In this document: positions 1 through 18,061 of the stretch, in pieces
Numbering within the stretch: position 1 is the first letter of the stretch
Layout: every line of letters starts with the position of its first letter
Position numbers and translations under genes: made by a program
Assembly (NCBI RefSeq): GCF_036884295.1
Contig: NZ_CP145608.1
Span: forward strand, 2,108,001 to 2,172,000
Direction: 5' to 3'
DNA length: 64,000 bases
DNA from: Brochothrix thermosphacta DSM 20171 = FSL F6-1036
Lineage (GTDB): Bacteria; Bacillota; Bacilli; Lactobacillales; Listeriaceae
The notes under the pieces: model-generated
Databases searched by the model: none
Told to the model about the DNA's origin: nothing
The model's input: the letters and a program-made list of their open reading frames with translations, nothing else

Positions 1-91
1 GAGAATTTGCACTCTCAAAACTGAATACTTATTGATATAGAAAGAATTTGCGACAACCAATCGTCATTTTCGCTTTTTTAAAAATTAATAA

Positions 92-4892
<4,801 letters not shown>

Positions 4893-5023
4893 AGTGATAG
4901 TGTTTAAACCATCAAATGATCCTTAACTAGTTCGCTAGCTAAAAATTTGTTACTTGTTTGCGTTACGAAATTAATTGGTTAAACTCCGAAGAGTTTAAGC
5001 ATATAATATGTCTTTTCGTTCAT

Positions 5024-5038
5024 TCAGTTTTCAAAGGT
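5024..5038 (-). promoter_or_regulatory. boxA-like antitermination motif in rrn leader A
   Basis: The minus strand reads CCTTTGAAAACTGAATG in the leader between promoter and 16S. It matches the (T)CTTTGAAAACT boxA element used by Nus factors in Bacillus-type rRNA leaders, and the same core recurs in the 16S-23S spacer. Confidence 0.55.
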
Positions 5039-5063
5039 CAATCGCTGATTGAACAGCTATTTA

Positions 5064-5092
5064 ATCTTACCATGTTTAGCGATCAATGTCAA
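5064..5092 (-). promoter_or_regulatory. Promoter of rRNA operon A
   Basis: On the minus strand, -35 TTGACA (5087-5092), a 17-nt spacer and -10 TAAGAT (5064-5069). It lies 22 bp beyond the 5S 3' end of operon B, so operon A has its own start point inside the 5S(B)-16S(A) gap. I see no intrinsic terminator with a T run between the 5S and this promoter, so read-through from operon B looks possible. Confidence 0.8.
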
Positions 5093-5113
5093 GCATAAAT
5101 CACATGATAGATT

Positions 5114-5229
<116 letters not shown>

Positions 5230-5488
5230 CGTTTTTTTGATGCCATTCTCTTAGTAAGCTGTGTATTTCGTTGTTGTCTTATCGTCTCAATTGTCACATA
5301 CCATAAGTATGCTCCTCAATCGACTCAAAGCCGTCTAGAAATCCTTCGCTTCATAAGTGAATTCATCTCACTTGCTTGGATAATATGAAATTATCAAGAG
5401 AATTTGCACTCTCAAAACTGAATACTTATTGATATAGAAAGAATTTGCGACAACCAATCGTCATTTTCGCTTTTTTAAAAATTAATAA

Positions 5489-10289
<4,801 letters not shown>

Positions 10290-10420
10290 AGTGATAGTGT
10301 TTAAACCATCAAATGATCCTTAACTAGTTCGCTAGCTAAAAATTTGTTACTTGTTTGCGTTACGAAATTAATTGGTTAAACTCCGAAGAGTTTAAGCATA
10401 TAATATGTCTTTTCGTTCAT

Positions 10421-10435
10421 TCAGTTTTCAAAGGT
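10421..10435 (-). promoter_or_regulatory. boxA-like antitermination motif in rrn leader B
   Basis: Same CCTTTGAAAACTGAATG motif on the minus strand as in leader A, between the P2 promoter and the 16S. Confidence 0.55.
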
Positions 10436-10469
10436 CAATCGCTGTCAAACTCTCGCTGACAACTACTTT

Positions 10470-10498
10470 AGTATAGCACAGCTATTTTATTTCGTCAA
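10470..10498 (-). promoter_or_regulatory. rRNA operon B promoter P2
   Basis: Minus strand -35 TTGACG (10493-10498), 17-nt spacer and -10 TATACT (10470-10475). Nearest promoter to the 16S of operon B, just outside the repeated block. Confidence 0.8.
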
Positions 10499-10601
10499 CA
10501 ACTTTTTGAAAGTTATTTAAGAAGTTTTTATATCTGTTAGCTATCAATTAATGCTCTATCAACAACAGTTGTATTTGCTTTCTCTTGTTGAGAACTTTAT
10601 A

Positions 10602-10630
10602 AATATACTACGTTTACTGATACATGTCAA
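10602..10630 (-). promoter_or_regulatory. rRNA operon B promoter P1
   Basis: Minus strand -35 TTGACA (10625-10630), 17-nt spacer and -10 TATATT (10602-10607). It lies 132 bp upstream of P2. Tandem P1/P2 promoters are typical of bacterial rrn operons. The rest of 10499-10800 is AT-rich with no gene that I can support. Confidence 0.75.
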
Positions 10631-10780
10631 CGACTAAAAACATTTCATTTACATGGCCTATTAATTATAAAATCACTTATTTAGTATTTTGCGAACAAAA
10701 CAATCTATCATCAAGTTTCCCGCTTGGTTTTATCGCTTAATAACAGACGATATACTCATTTATGAATACATTATATGCTT

Positions 10781-10809
10781 TTAGCAAAAAAAATAAATTA
10801 CTGTATAAT
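10781..10809 (+). promoter_or_regulatory. Promoter of the M20 peptidase gene
   Basis: -10 TATAAT at 10804-10809 with a weaker -35 TTAGCA at 10781-10786, spacing 17. The predicted start near 10816 leaves a leader of about 25 nt containing the RBS AAAGGAAATGGGG before the ATG at 10841. Confidence 0.55.
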
Positions 10810-10840
10810 ATAGAAGTATAAAAGGAAATGGGGTCATACA

Positions 10841-12109
10841 ATGGAAAATGAAGCGAAAACATCGGATTTTCAACAAAACATCCAAAAAATATTATCTGAT
10901 GACAGAGTGAAAGAAGCCTTACATCAGATTTTTTTAGAAAGCGAACAAACAATTGCAACACAGATAAAATTAGCCGAAACTGCTAGCCCGCCTTTTAATG
11001 AAGAAAAACGTCGTGAATTATTCATTAAACTCTTAAATGACAGTGGATTAGAAGATTTAACAATCGACAACGAAGGGAACACTTATGCTTATTTTAATAA
11101 AACAGATAACGCAGATACCCCTACACTGTTTTTAAGTGCGCACTTGGATAGTGTTTTTGATAACGAAACTGATGTCACTGTTACTTTCAAAGACGGCATG
11201 TATTATGGCCCTGGCATTTATGATGATGCTAGAGGCTTAGCTGTAGTAATAGCATTAACAAAAACACTTACACAATTTGATATCAAATTGGAGAGTTCTC
11301 TTATAATTGGTGCAACAGTCGGTGAAGAAGGTCCTGGTGATTTACGAGGTGCTAAACATTTCTTTAAAAAACACGACTCTATTGACGCCTTTATTTCTAT
11401 TGATATCGATGTGCCTAACGAAATTATCTATCAAGCAACCGGCAGTTTACGCTACATTTATACTTTTAATGGCATGGGGGGGCATAGCTACAGCGACTTC
11501 GGTAAACCTAGCGCTGTTCATGCTGCAGCTAGAGCTGTAACATACATTGCCGACATGGTAACCCCATCAGACCCGAAAACAACATTCAATGTTGGTGTAA
11601 TTAATGGTGGTACAATACCTACAGCCATTGCAGAAAAAGCAATGATATACGTAGATATGCGCTCAACAGACCCTAATGAATTAAAAAAGAGAGAACTTAA
11701 CATTAATGCATGCGTCCAAACTGCGATTGATGATGAAAACAATAGATGGGCAGTATCTTCAAAAAATGATGCAGCTATTACTTTTTCTGCTGAACTAAAA
11801 GGTGACCGACCTGCAGGGAAACAATCAATTTCTTCTGAGCCAGTCATAGTCGCTGAGGAAGTTGCGAGAGCCTTAGGTCTTGACCCCTTACTATCTGAAC
11901 CTGCAAGCACTGATATAAATGTTCCCCTAAGCTTAGGTATACCCGCTATTGCGATTGGTGGTGGTGGAAAAGCTTATAATCAGCATTCTCTTACTGAACA
12001 TTTCGATCCGACCGATTCACATCTTGGTACACAACGTGCCTTTATAACTGTTCTAGCATTATTAGGAGTTACCGGTTTAACTCAACCACTATTAAAAAAG
12101 AGACTATAA
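10841..12109 (+). CDS. M20/M25/M40 family metallopeptidase
   Basis: Protein of 422 aa, a zinc-dependent hydrolase of the M20 clan that probably cleaves peptides or acylated amino acids in the cytoplasm; there is no signal peptide. Visible motifs are AHLDSVF (His101, Asp103, first metal site), GPGIYDDARG (bridging Asp about 128), VGEEGPGDLRG (Glu162 general base and Glu163 metal ligand) and a late His in YNQHSLTEHFD. The order of motifs and the length fit the family, with a dimerisation domain in the middle. The ATG follows a purine-rich RBS. The gene stands alone, with an intrinsic terminator after it. The exact substrate cannot be read from the sequence; aminoacyl-peptidase (PepT-like) and deacetylase roles are both possible. 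Confidence 0.88.
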   Translation: MENEAKTSDFQQNIQKILSDDRVKEALHQIFLESEQTIATQIKLAETASPPFNEEKRRELFIKLLNDSGLEDLTIDNEGNTYAYFNKTDNADTPTLFLSAHLDSVFDNETDVTVTFKDGMYYGPGIYDDARGLAVVIALTKTLTQFDIKLESSLIIGATVGEEGPGDLRGAKHFFKKHDSIDAFISIDIDVPNEIIYQATGSLRYIYTFNGMGGHSYSDFGKPSAVHAAARAVTYIADMVTPSDPKTTFNVGVINGGTIPTAIAEKAMIYVDMRSTDPNELKKRELNINACVQTAIDDENNRWAVSSKNDAAITFSAELKGDRPAGKQSISSEPVIVAEEVARALGLDPLLSEPASTDINVPLSLGIPAIAIGGGGKAYNQHSLTEHFDPTDSHLGTQRAFITVLALLGVTGLTQPLLKKRL

Positions 12110-12119
12110 ACGTTCAAAC

Positions 12120-12160
12120 AAAAAAGTAGCAAACCTTTAATGAGGCGCTACTTTTTATTT
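12120..12160 (+). terminator. Terminator of the M20 peptidase gene
   Basis: Stem AAGTAGC/GCTACTT with a loop of about 15 nt, followed by TTTTTATTTTTA. Confidence 0.75.
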
Positions 12161-12162
12161 TT

Positions 12163-12215
12163 ATATAAAAAATGACCTCCAGAAGTTAGCTGTTACTGCT
12201 AACTTTCTGTGGTCA
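12163..12215 (-). terminator. Terminator of the hemolysin III-like gene
   Basis: Long near-perfect hairpin: TGACCTCC-AGAAGTTAGC pairs with GCTAACTTTCT-GTGGTCA. On the minus strand it is followed by TTTTTTA, so it terminates the leftward gene ending at 12236. Confidence 0.75.
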
Positions 12216-12235
12216 GTTCAATAGATTCTTTTCAG

Positions 12236-12892
12236 TTACACGTATAACAATACGCTAAAGTATATAAAACCCGTTCCTGCTAATACAAATAAATGCCAAA
12301 TTGCATGACCAAATTTTATTTTTGGAAAACTGTAAATCACAGCTCCTACCGTAAAAGCTAGCCCGCCAATAATTAGCAATATAATACCGTCGCCTGTTAT
12401 TGCTTCGTAGAGTGGTTTCATCGCAAAAACAATACCCCAACCCATTATGATATATATAACTGTCGAAAGTATACGAAATTTTTCTAAGAAGAAAATTTTA
12501 TATACTATACCTAAAATAGCCATTCCCCAGATAACTCCAAATAATGACCACCCTAATGCACCACCTAGACTTATTAACGCATATGGCGTATAAGATCCGG
12601 CAATCAAGAGGTAAATAGCAGCATGATCTAAAATATTAAAGAAATACCTCACTTTAGAAGGTGGTAGGCTATGCAACATTGTTGAACAAAAGTACAAAAC
12701 CATTAGTGAAACACCATAGATTGTAAAACTTACAACATGCATGGCTCCACCTTTAGAAACAGCAATTAATATTAAAAACACTAATGCTGGAATACTCAAT
12801 AAGAAACCTATACCATGTGTAATAGCATTTGCAATTTCTTCTGCCAGATTGTAAGATGATACTTTTTTTGCTGTTTGTGTCGTTGTCGTCAT
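12236..12892 (-). CDS. trhA: Hemolysin III / PAQR family membrane protein (TrhA-like)
   Basis: About 218 aa, seven predicted membrane helices. Conserved PAQR metal-site motifs are present: CSTMLHSLP (Ser and His of helix 2), NILDHAAIYLLIAGSYTP (Asp-His of helix 3) and HAIWHLFVLAG (two His at the end). The family is named for weak cytolysis in Bacillus cereus; bacterial members are thought to act in membrane lipid homeostasis. I start at the ATG at 12892, which lies 7-8 nt after AGAGGGTGGG. A TTG two codons upstream (12898) sits too close to that RBS. It follows the methyltransferase gene by 26 bp, so the two are probably co-transcribed. Family assignment is firm; function is not. Confidence 0.88.
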   Translation of the reverse strand: MTTTTQTAKKVSSYNLAEEIANAITHGIGFLLSIPALVFLILIAVSKGGAMHVVSFTIYGVSLMVLYFCSTMLHSLPPSKVRYFFNILDHAAIYLLIAGSYTPYALISLGGALGWSLFGVIWGMAILGIVYKIFFLEKFRILSTVIYIIMGWGIVFAMKPLYEAITGDGIILLIIGGLAFTVGAVIYSFPKIKFGHAIWHLFVLAGTGFIYFSVLLYV

Positions 12893-12918
12893 AGTCAACC
12901 CACCCTCTTTCTATTCCT

Positions 12919-14097
12919 CTAAGATAATACTTTAAGAATAACTACTTTTAAATAAGCACTTTCTGGATAACCTTTAATAGAAGCAAAATCCACTGGTTGC
13001 TCAAAAGTTGTTTCTACATGATACTTACGACCCTGTTTGGCAAACGAATTTTTGATTGTTTTGTTGAAATCAGACATCGTAATTCCACTGTGATTAGTTG
13101 AAGCAACAACATACCCATTAACTGCTGTAATATTGATTGCCTGTTCTAGCAAAGTACCATAATCTTTAGTTGCACTAAACGTTACTTTTTTTGTTTTTGC
13201 GAAACTTGGCGGATCTAAAATAACCAAATCAAATTCCAGTTCTTTACGAGTTGCGTATTTAAAGTAGTGGAAAACATCTTCAACCATGATTGTGTGATCC
13301 TGAGGGTTAAGATTATTAACTTCAAATTGTTCAGCTGTTTTAGCACGACTTCTGTTAGCAACATCAACACTTGTTGTATGTATAGCACCACCCATTGCAG
13401 CTGCAACAGAGAAAGCACCAGTATATGAGAACGTATTAAGAACACGCTTGCCAGCAGATAATTCTTCCATAATATAACGTCGTACATCACGTTGGTCAAG
13501 GAAAATACCCGTCATAGCACCATCATTTAAATACGTCGCAAAGTTAATATTGCTCTCTTTTATAATTAGTGGTTCAGGAGCTATCTCACCTTTGACAAAA
13601 TTATCATCATCAACGAATTGACCATTTTCACCAAAACGTCGTTTAGCGTAGATACCTTTATATGAAATAACTTTTTCAAACGCAGAATAAATTGTATCTG
13701 AATGTAGAAAGAGTCCTTCACTATACCAACTAAATAAAGCAAAGCCATCGTACCAATCAATTGTTAAACCACCAATGCCATCACTAATACCATTAAAGAC
13801 ACGGAAAGCTGTCGTTTCTTCAGATTTGAATAACATTTCTCTTTTATCTACTGCTGCTCTAACTTTGCCTAAAATAAAAGCATAATCGAATACTTGGTTC
13901 TGTTTATTAGATATAACCCAACCGATACCTTTATTTTGCTTACCTACAAGCGCAGTTGCGACATAATGTTTTTTTTCATCCATTAATTCTACAACAGCAC
14001 CTTCTTCTTTAGGTACTTTGTTATAGAACATTTCTTTCGTTAACAATGGTGTTCCACTGTTAATATTACTCACTGCCCATTTCTTAATTTCATACAT
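12919..14097 (-). CDS. Class I SAM-dependent 23S rRNA methyltransferase, RlmI/RlmQ fold
   Basis: 392 aa. An N-terminal PUA-like RNA-binding part (about 1-75) and an EEHEE linker part precede a Rossmann methyltransferase domain. The SAM-binding motif I is FSYTGAFSVAAAMGG and motif IV is VILDPPSFAKTKK. E. coli RlmI makes m5C1962 and needs a Cys in a CSG motif; the equivalent stretch here reads STNHSGITMSDF with no Cys. So m5C activity is doubtful. From memory, Gram-positive relatives (RlmQ/YwbD) make an m7G in 23S rRNA, which would fit better. The ATG at 14097 is preceded by AGGACGG. Probably forms an operon with the PAQR gene downstream. Confidence 0.85.
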   Translation of the reverse strand: MYEIKKWAVSNINSGTPLLTKEMFYNKVPKEEGAVVELMDEKKHYVATALVGKQNKGIGWVISNKQNQVFDYAFILGKVRAAVDKREMLFKSEETTAFRVFNGISDGIGGLTIDWYDGFALFSWYSEGLFLHSDTIYSAFEKVISYKGIYAKRRFGENGQFVDDDNFVKGEIAPEPLIIKESNINFATYLNDGAMTGIFLDQRDVRRYIMEELSAGKRVLNTFSYTGAFSVAAAMGGAIHTTSVDVANRSRAKTAEQFEVNNLNPQDHTIMVEDVFHYFKYATRKELEFDLVILDPPSFAKTKKVTFSATKDYGTLLEQAINITAVNGYVVASTNHSGITMSDFNKTIKNSFAKQGRKYHVETTFEQPVDFASIKGYPESAYLKVVILKVLS

Positions 14098-14200
14098 TAA
14101 CGCATTCCGTCCTTTTTTTTATTGACTTATAGCTATCATACCCTAAATACACATAGAACACTAGCAAGTTAACAAAAATGAAAAGGACTAAACACCTTTA

Positions 14201-15262
14201 TTACATGACCTCCATCTTAAGATCTTTACGGTTAACCCACTTCAATTTCAACATCACTTGATGAACAATAAATGTAATAATAGCTGGAAGTACAATCCCC
14301 ATTAATAGATAGACAAAGAAATCATTATTACCTTGTTTCCCCCAAATAGCTATTGGAGCAATCAATGAGTTTAAACCCAGACCCGCTAACTCATAGCTCG
14401 TCTTAAAATGAAAGACGGTTGTCGCTATAGGTGCACAAATAATAGAGGCCAAAAATGGACCAGCTACTAGTTGTGGATGTTTGATAAGATTTGGAAATTG
14501 TACTTTTGGAGTAATTAATCCTTGTGCAAGATTACCACCTAAATCATTTTGTCGGAAAGACATTACCGTAAATCCAACAAATTGTGCTGTACAACCTATC
14601 AATGCAGCAGCTGATGATACTGGGTCTAATTGTAATGCAATTGCCAGTGCTGCTGAAGATGCTGGCGTCATTAACAAAATACTCCAGACTAACGCTATAA
14701 CACTTGAACCAAATAGTGGAGACACAGTAATTGATTGTGCCATAAAACCACTTAAATCGACTAAAAGTGGTGTAGTTACTGCTGCTAGACCTAATCCGGC
14801 TACGCCCCCCACAACAACTGCAACAAAAGGAATAAATACCATATCTAAAATCGTTTTACCTGTTAACCATAAACCCACTAACGTTGCAATTATCCCTGCT
14901 AAAACTGCTGATATTGGTTGCCCTGAGACGAAGACCAAACCTACTCCACCTGTTGCAGCATTGGCACCTTCCACAAAATGTACGGCAGCACCACCTACTG
15001 TTGCTGCAATCATTGAACTAAATACCACTAATGTATTTCCCTTAAGTTGATAAGCGATTGCCACACCAAATGCTGGTGCTAATAGTGACTTAGCGATTGT
15101 TCCGATACCAATAAAAGCTGGCCAATTAAGAAAACCACCTATCGTTTCAATTAATAAACCAATTCCTAACATTACTAAAACAGCGTTAGCTACTCCCGCC
15201 GATACACGATAAACATAATCGATAAAACGCATATTTTCTTCTTTCATTGTTTCTGTTTTCAT
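14201..15262 (-). CDS. PTS IIC-like membrane permease (PTS_EIIC_2 family)
   Basis: 353 aa, very hydrophobic, about ten membrane segments rich in Gly and Ala. The N-terminal region (RFIDYVYRVSAGVANAVLVMLGIGLLIE) and the repeated GG(V/L) patterns match the EIIC_2 group of PTS-type permeases. No EIIA or EIIB gene is nearby, and the protein has no visible IIB or IIA domain, so it is an orphan IIC and its sugar or other substrate is unknown. The RBS AAGGGAGAG precedes the ATG at 15262. A cre-like site lies about 100 bp upstream, which would suit catabolite repression. Only a weak hairpin (about 14170-14195) follows the gene. Confidence 0.8.
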   Translation of the reverse strand: MKTETMKEENMRFIDYVYRVSAGVANAVLVMLGIGLLIETIGGFLNWPAFIGIGTIAKSLLAPAFGVAIAYQLKGNTLVVFSSMIAATVGGAAVHFVEGANAATGGVGLVFVSGQPISAVLAGIIATLVGLWLTGKTILDMVFIPFVAVVVGGVAGLGLAAVTTPLLVDLSGFMAQSITVSPLFGSSVIALVWSILLMTPASSAALAIALQLDPVSSAAALIGCTAQFVGFTVMSFRQNDLGGNLAQGLITPKVQFPNLIKHPQLVAGPFLASIICAPIATTVFHFKTSYELAGLGLNSLIAPIAIWGKQGNNDFFVYLLMGIVLPAIITFIVHQVMLKLKWVNRKDLKMEVM

Positions 15263-15361
15263 AAAAAAACACTCTCCCTTTAAATGAATTATCTGACAAT
15301 TCCGATAATATGCTTTTTAGTATACTCCTATTTGCATTAGTAATATAGACCTTTTTACAAT

Positions 15362-15375
15362 TGGAAACACTTACA
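15362..15375 (-). promoter_or_regulatory. cre-like site upstream of the PTS IIC gene
   Basis: The minus strand reads TGTAAGTGTTTCCA, one base off the CcpA cre consensus TGNAANCGNWNNCA (T for C at position 7). It lies in the intergenic region between the divergent PTS and met transcription units. Motif match only. Confidence 0.35.
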
Positions 15376-15454
15376 TTGATATCACTTTTTTATGATTGCC
15401 TTATTACTAATCTATTTTTAATATTGGTAACATTTAGAATATTCTAAATTATTG

Positions 15455-15483
15455 TTGACTTCTGAAAATAACAAGTGTAATAT
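15455..15483 (+). promoter_or_regulatory. Promoter of the metE operon
   Basis: -35 TTGACT (15455-15460), 17-nt spacer, -10 TAATAT (15478-15483). The predicted start near 15490 lies about 25 nt before the S-box aptamer. Confidence 0.75.
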
Positions 15484-15515
15484 CAGTATCAATAACATTC
15501 ACAAATTCATATACA

Positions 15516-15627
15516 ACTCTTATTACGAGTGGTTGAGGGACTGGCCCTATGACACCCGGCAACCTTTCATTTCGATGAAAAGGTGCTAAATCCTGCAAGG
15601 AATCTTTTTTCCTTGAAAAATGAGAGA
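15516..15627 (+). promoter_or_regulatory. S-box (SAM-I) riboswitch aptamer
   Basis: SAM-sensing leader RNA. The hallmark elements are present in order: a P1 strand CTCTTAT, then GAGGGACTGGCCC, then the ATGACACCCGGCAACC block, the TTTCATTTCGATGAAAAGGTGC helix region, a P4 hairpin AAGGAA-TTTTTT-TTCCTT, and the closing P1 strand ATGAGAG. It precedes metE and is followed by an intrinsic terminator. In the known S-box mechanism high SAM favours termination; low SAM allows read-through into metE-metI-metC-yitJ. Confidence 0.95.
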
Positions 15628-15660
15628 AATCGAGCACATCATTTATTGCAGCTACGATTC

Positions 15661-15697
15661 GCCTCTCTATAGTTTTTTATAGAGAGGCTTTTCTTTT
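15661..15697 (+). terminator. S-box-controlled terminator before metE
   Basis: Perfect 11-bp stem GCCTCTCTATA/TATAGAGAGGC with a 6-nt loop, followed by TTTTCTTTT. It lies about 60 nt before the metE start. GAGAG segments of P1 and the leader could pair with its 5' arm to form the antiterminator. Confidence 0.9.
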
Positions 15698-15758
15698 GGG
15701 ACGGGGTTTGTTAATTGAAGTGAGGTTATCATTATAAATTGGAGAGGAATTGATCATT

Positions 15759-18041
15759 ATGACAGTCAAAAGTTCAAGTTTAGGATACCCACGTTTAGGA
15801 GAAAAAAGAGAATGGAAGCGCGCGTTAGAAAGCTATTGGAATGATGGTTCATCGAAAGAAGAGTTACTTGCAACAACTAAAGAATTGCGTTTAGCAAGTT
15901 TACAAAAACAGGCGGATGCAGGTATTGATAAAATTCCATCGGGAGATTTTTCACTATATGATCATGTTTTAGATACTTCAGTGACATTGGGAATTGTTCC
16001 TGAACGTTTCAAATATACAGATGGTGAAGTTCCATTAGAAACTTACTTTGCAATTGCCCGTGGTAACAAAGATGCCGTTGCTTCTGAAATGACTAAATGG
16101 TTCAATACAAATTATCATTACATCGTACCTGAATTAGACAATGCAAGACCTCAATTAACTTTTAATCGCCCCTTATTTTATTATAACGAAGCAAAAAATG
16201 AGTTAGGTTTAGAAACTAAACCCGTTATACTTGGCCCCATTTCATACTTAAAACTTGCAAAAGGTTATGAAGAAGATCAATTTGAAACACTGCTTACTGC
16301 TCTTATTCCTGTCTATGTACAGATTTTCGCTGAATTAGAAGCTGCTGGTGTTCAAACAGTTCAATTAGACGAGCCTTATTTAGTGCTTCTTACAGATAAA
16401 AAAGAATTGAACTATTACAAAAAATCTATCGCTGCTTTCAAAGAGGCTGCCCCATCAATTCAATTGATTTTACAAACATATTTCGAACGCTTAGATCATT
16501 ACGAAGCGATATTAGAATTACCAGCAGACGGTTTTGGGATTGATTTTGTGGCAGATCACGGTGATAACTTACGTTCACTTTTACAATTTGGTTTCCCAAA
16601 AGATAAGATATTAGCTGCTGGAATTATTGATGGACGTAATGTATGGCGTTCTAATCTTAAAGATAAATTAGCCTTACTGACTTTAATTCAAGCAAACGTT
16701 CCTGCTGAACGACTTATTATTCAACCTTCATCATCACTATTACATGTACCAATTACAGTCGCACATGAAACCACCTTCGAAAAAACATTAGTAAACGGCT
16801 TAGCTTTTGCTGATGAAAAATTACATGAAATTGTTCTATTAACAAAGGCTGTTCGTGATGGTGTATCATCTATTCAAACAGAATTGGATGATAGTTTTGA
16901 AAAATACACAGCGTTACAAAAAGCTGACTTTAGAAATAATCAAACGGTTGAAGCTGAATTAACTAGCATCCAAGGTGAAGAAGTTAATCGTGCGCTTCCT
17001 TACGCTGAAAGAATTTTATTACAACATGAAGCACTTAATTTGCCACTATTACCTACAACTTCAATTGGTAGTTTCCCGCAATCAGCTGTTGTCCGTCAAA
17101 AACGTGCGGCTTGGAAAAAAGGTAATCTCACAGAAGCTGACTACCGTTCATTCATTAAAGAAGAAACTGAACGTTGGATTGATATTCAAGAAGGTCTTGA
17201 TTTAGATGTTTTAGTTCATGGTGAATTTGAACGTACTGACATGGTTGAATACTTTGGTCAACAATTAAGCGGCTTCCAAGCAAGTACATTTGGTTGGGTA
17301 CAATCATATGGTTCTCGCGCAGTGCGTCCACCACTCATCTTTGGTGACATTGCCTTCGAAAAAGAAATGACTGTTGAAGAAACCGTTTATGCACAATCCC
17401 TAACTGAGAAACCAGTCAAAGGAATGTTAACAGCTCCTATCACAATTTTAAACTGGTCTTTTGTTCGTGATGACATCACGGTAGATAAAGTTGCCAACCA
17501 AATTGGTTTAGCATTACGTAAAGAAGTACTCGCATTAGAAAAAGCTGGTATTGGTATCATCCAAATCGATGAGCCTGCTTTAAGAGAAGGGTTACCTTTG
17601 AAAGAAGAACGATGGAAAAAGTATTTAGATGCTTCTGTTTATGCTTTTAAATTAACTACTGCTGGTGTTAAAAACGAAACACAGATTCATACACATATGT
17701 GTTACGCCGAATTTGACGACATCATTGATACTATCTCAGCCCTAGATGCAGATGTTATTTCAATTGAAACATCACGAAGTCATGGTGATATCATCGAAGC
17801 ATTTGAAGTCCACACTTATGACAAAGAAATCGGGTTAGGTGTTTATGATATTCATAGCCCTCGGGTTCCTACTGCGGAAGAAATCAAACAAAATATCTCT
17901 CGTGCATTGCAAGTGTTTCCACCTGAACAATTCTGGATTAACCCTGACTGTGGTCTTAAAACACGTCATGAATCTGAAACAATCGATGCGTTAAAAACAA
18001 TGGTCGATGTTACAAAAGAAATTAGAAAAGCCTATAACTAA
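15759..18041 (+). CDS. metE: Cobalamin-independent methionine synthase MetE
   Basis: 760 aa. Transfers the methyl group of 5-methyl-tetrahydropteroyl-polyglutamate to homocysteine, giving methionine. The N-terminal half begins with [19 protein letters not shown], typical of MetE, and the C-terminal catalytic half contains TTSIGSFPQ. The zinc ligands are visible: the His and Cys of [10 protein letters not shown] and the Cys of [11 protein letters not shown]. Full length for the family. I start at the ATG at 15759, 11 nt after GGAGAGG; the in-frame TTG at 15750 is only 2 nt from that RBS. First gene of the S-box-controlled met operon, 20 bp before metI. Confidence 0.97.
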   Translation: MTVKSSSLGYPRLGEKREWKRALESYWNDGSSKEELLATTKELRLASLQKQADAGIDKIPSGDFSLYDHVLDTSVTLGIVPERFKYTDGEVPLETYFAIARGNKDAVASEMTKWFNTNYHYIVPELDNARPQLTFNRPLFYYNEAKNELGLETKPVILGPISYLKLAKGYEEDQFETLLTALIPVYVQIFAELEAAGVQTVQLDEPYLVLLTDKKELNYYKKSIAAFKEAAPSIQLILQTYFERLDHYEAILELPADGFGIDFVADHGDNLRSLLQFGFPKDKILAAGIIDGRNVWRSNLKDKLALLTLIQANVPAERLIIQPSSSLLHVPITVAHETTFEKTLVNGLAFADEKLHEIVLLTKAVRDGVSSIQTELDDSFEKYTALQKADFRNNQTVEAELTSIQGEEVNRALPYAERILLQHEALNLPLLPTTSIGSFPQSAVVRQKRAAWKKGNLTEADYRSFIKEETERWIDIQEGLDLDVLVHGEFERTDMVEYFGQQLSGFQASTFGWVQSYGSRAVRPPLIFGDIAFEKEMTVEETVYAQSLTEKPVKGMLTAPITILNWSFVRDDITVDKVANQIGLALRKEVLALEKAGIGIIQIDEPALREGLPLKEERWKKYLDASVYAFKLTTAGVKNETQIHTHMCYAEFDDIIDTISALDADVISIETSRSHGDIIEAFEVHTYDKEIGLGVYDIHSPRVPTAEEIKQNISRALQVFPPEQFWINPDCGLKTRHESETIDALKTMVDVTKEIRKAYN

Positions 18042-18061
18042 TACTCACGGAGGCGATATCA

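Noticed and set aside
14481-15050. Rightward 189-codon frame
   Set aside because: Antisense to the PTS IIC gene; Pro/Thr-rich composition typical of the shadow of a hydrophobic gene, with no RBS.
15461-15475. CodY-like TTCTGAAAATA in the metE promoter spacer
   Set aside because: Only about 10 of 15 matches to the CodY box, and the operon already has clear S-box control.
15449-15637. Leftward 62-codon frame overlapping the S-box
   Set aside because: It lies antisense to the riboswitch aptamer and has no RBS.
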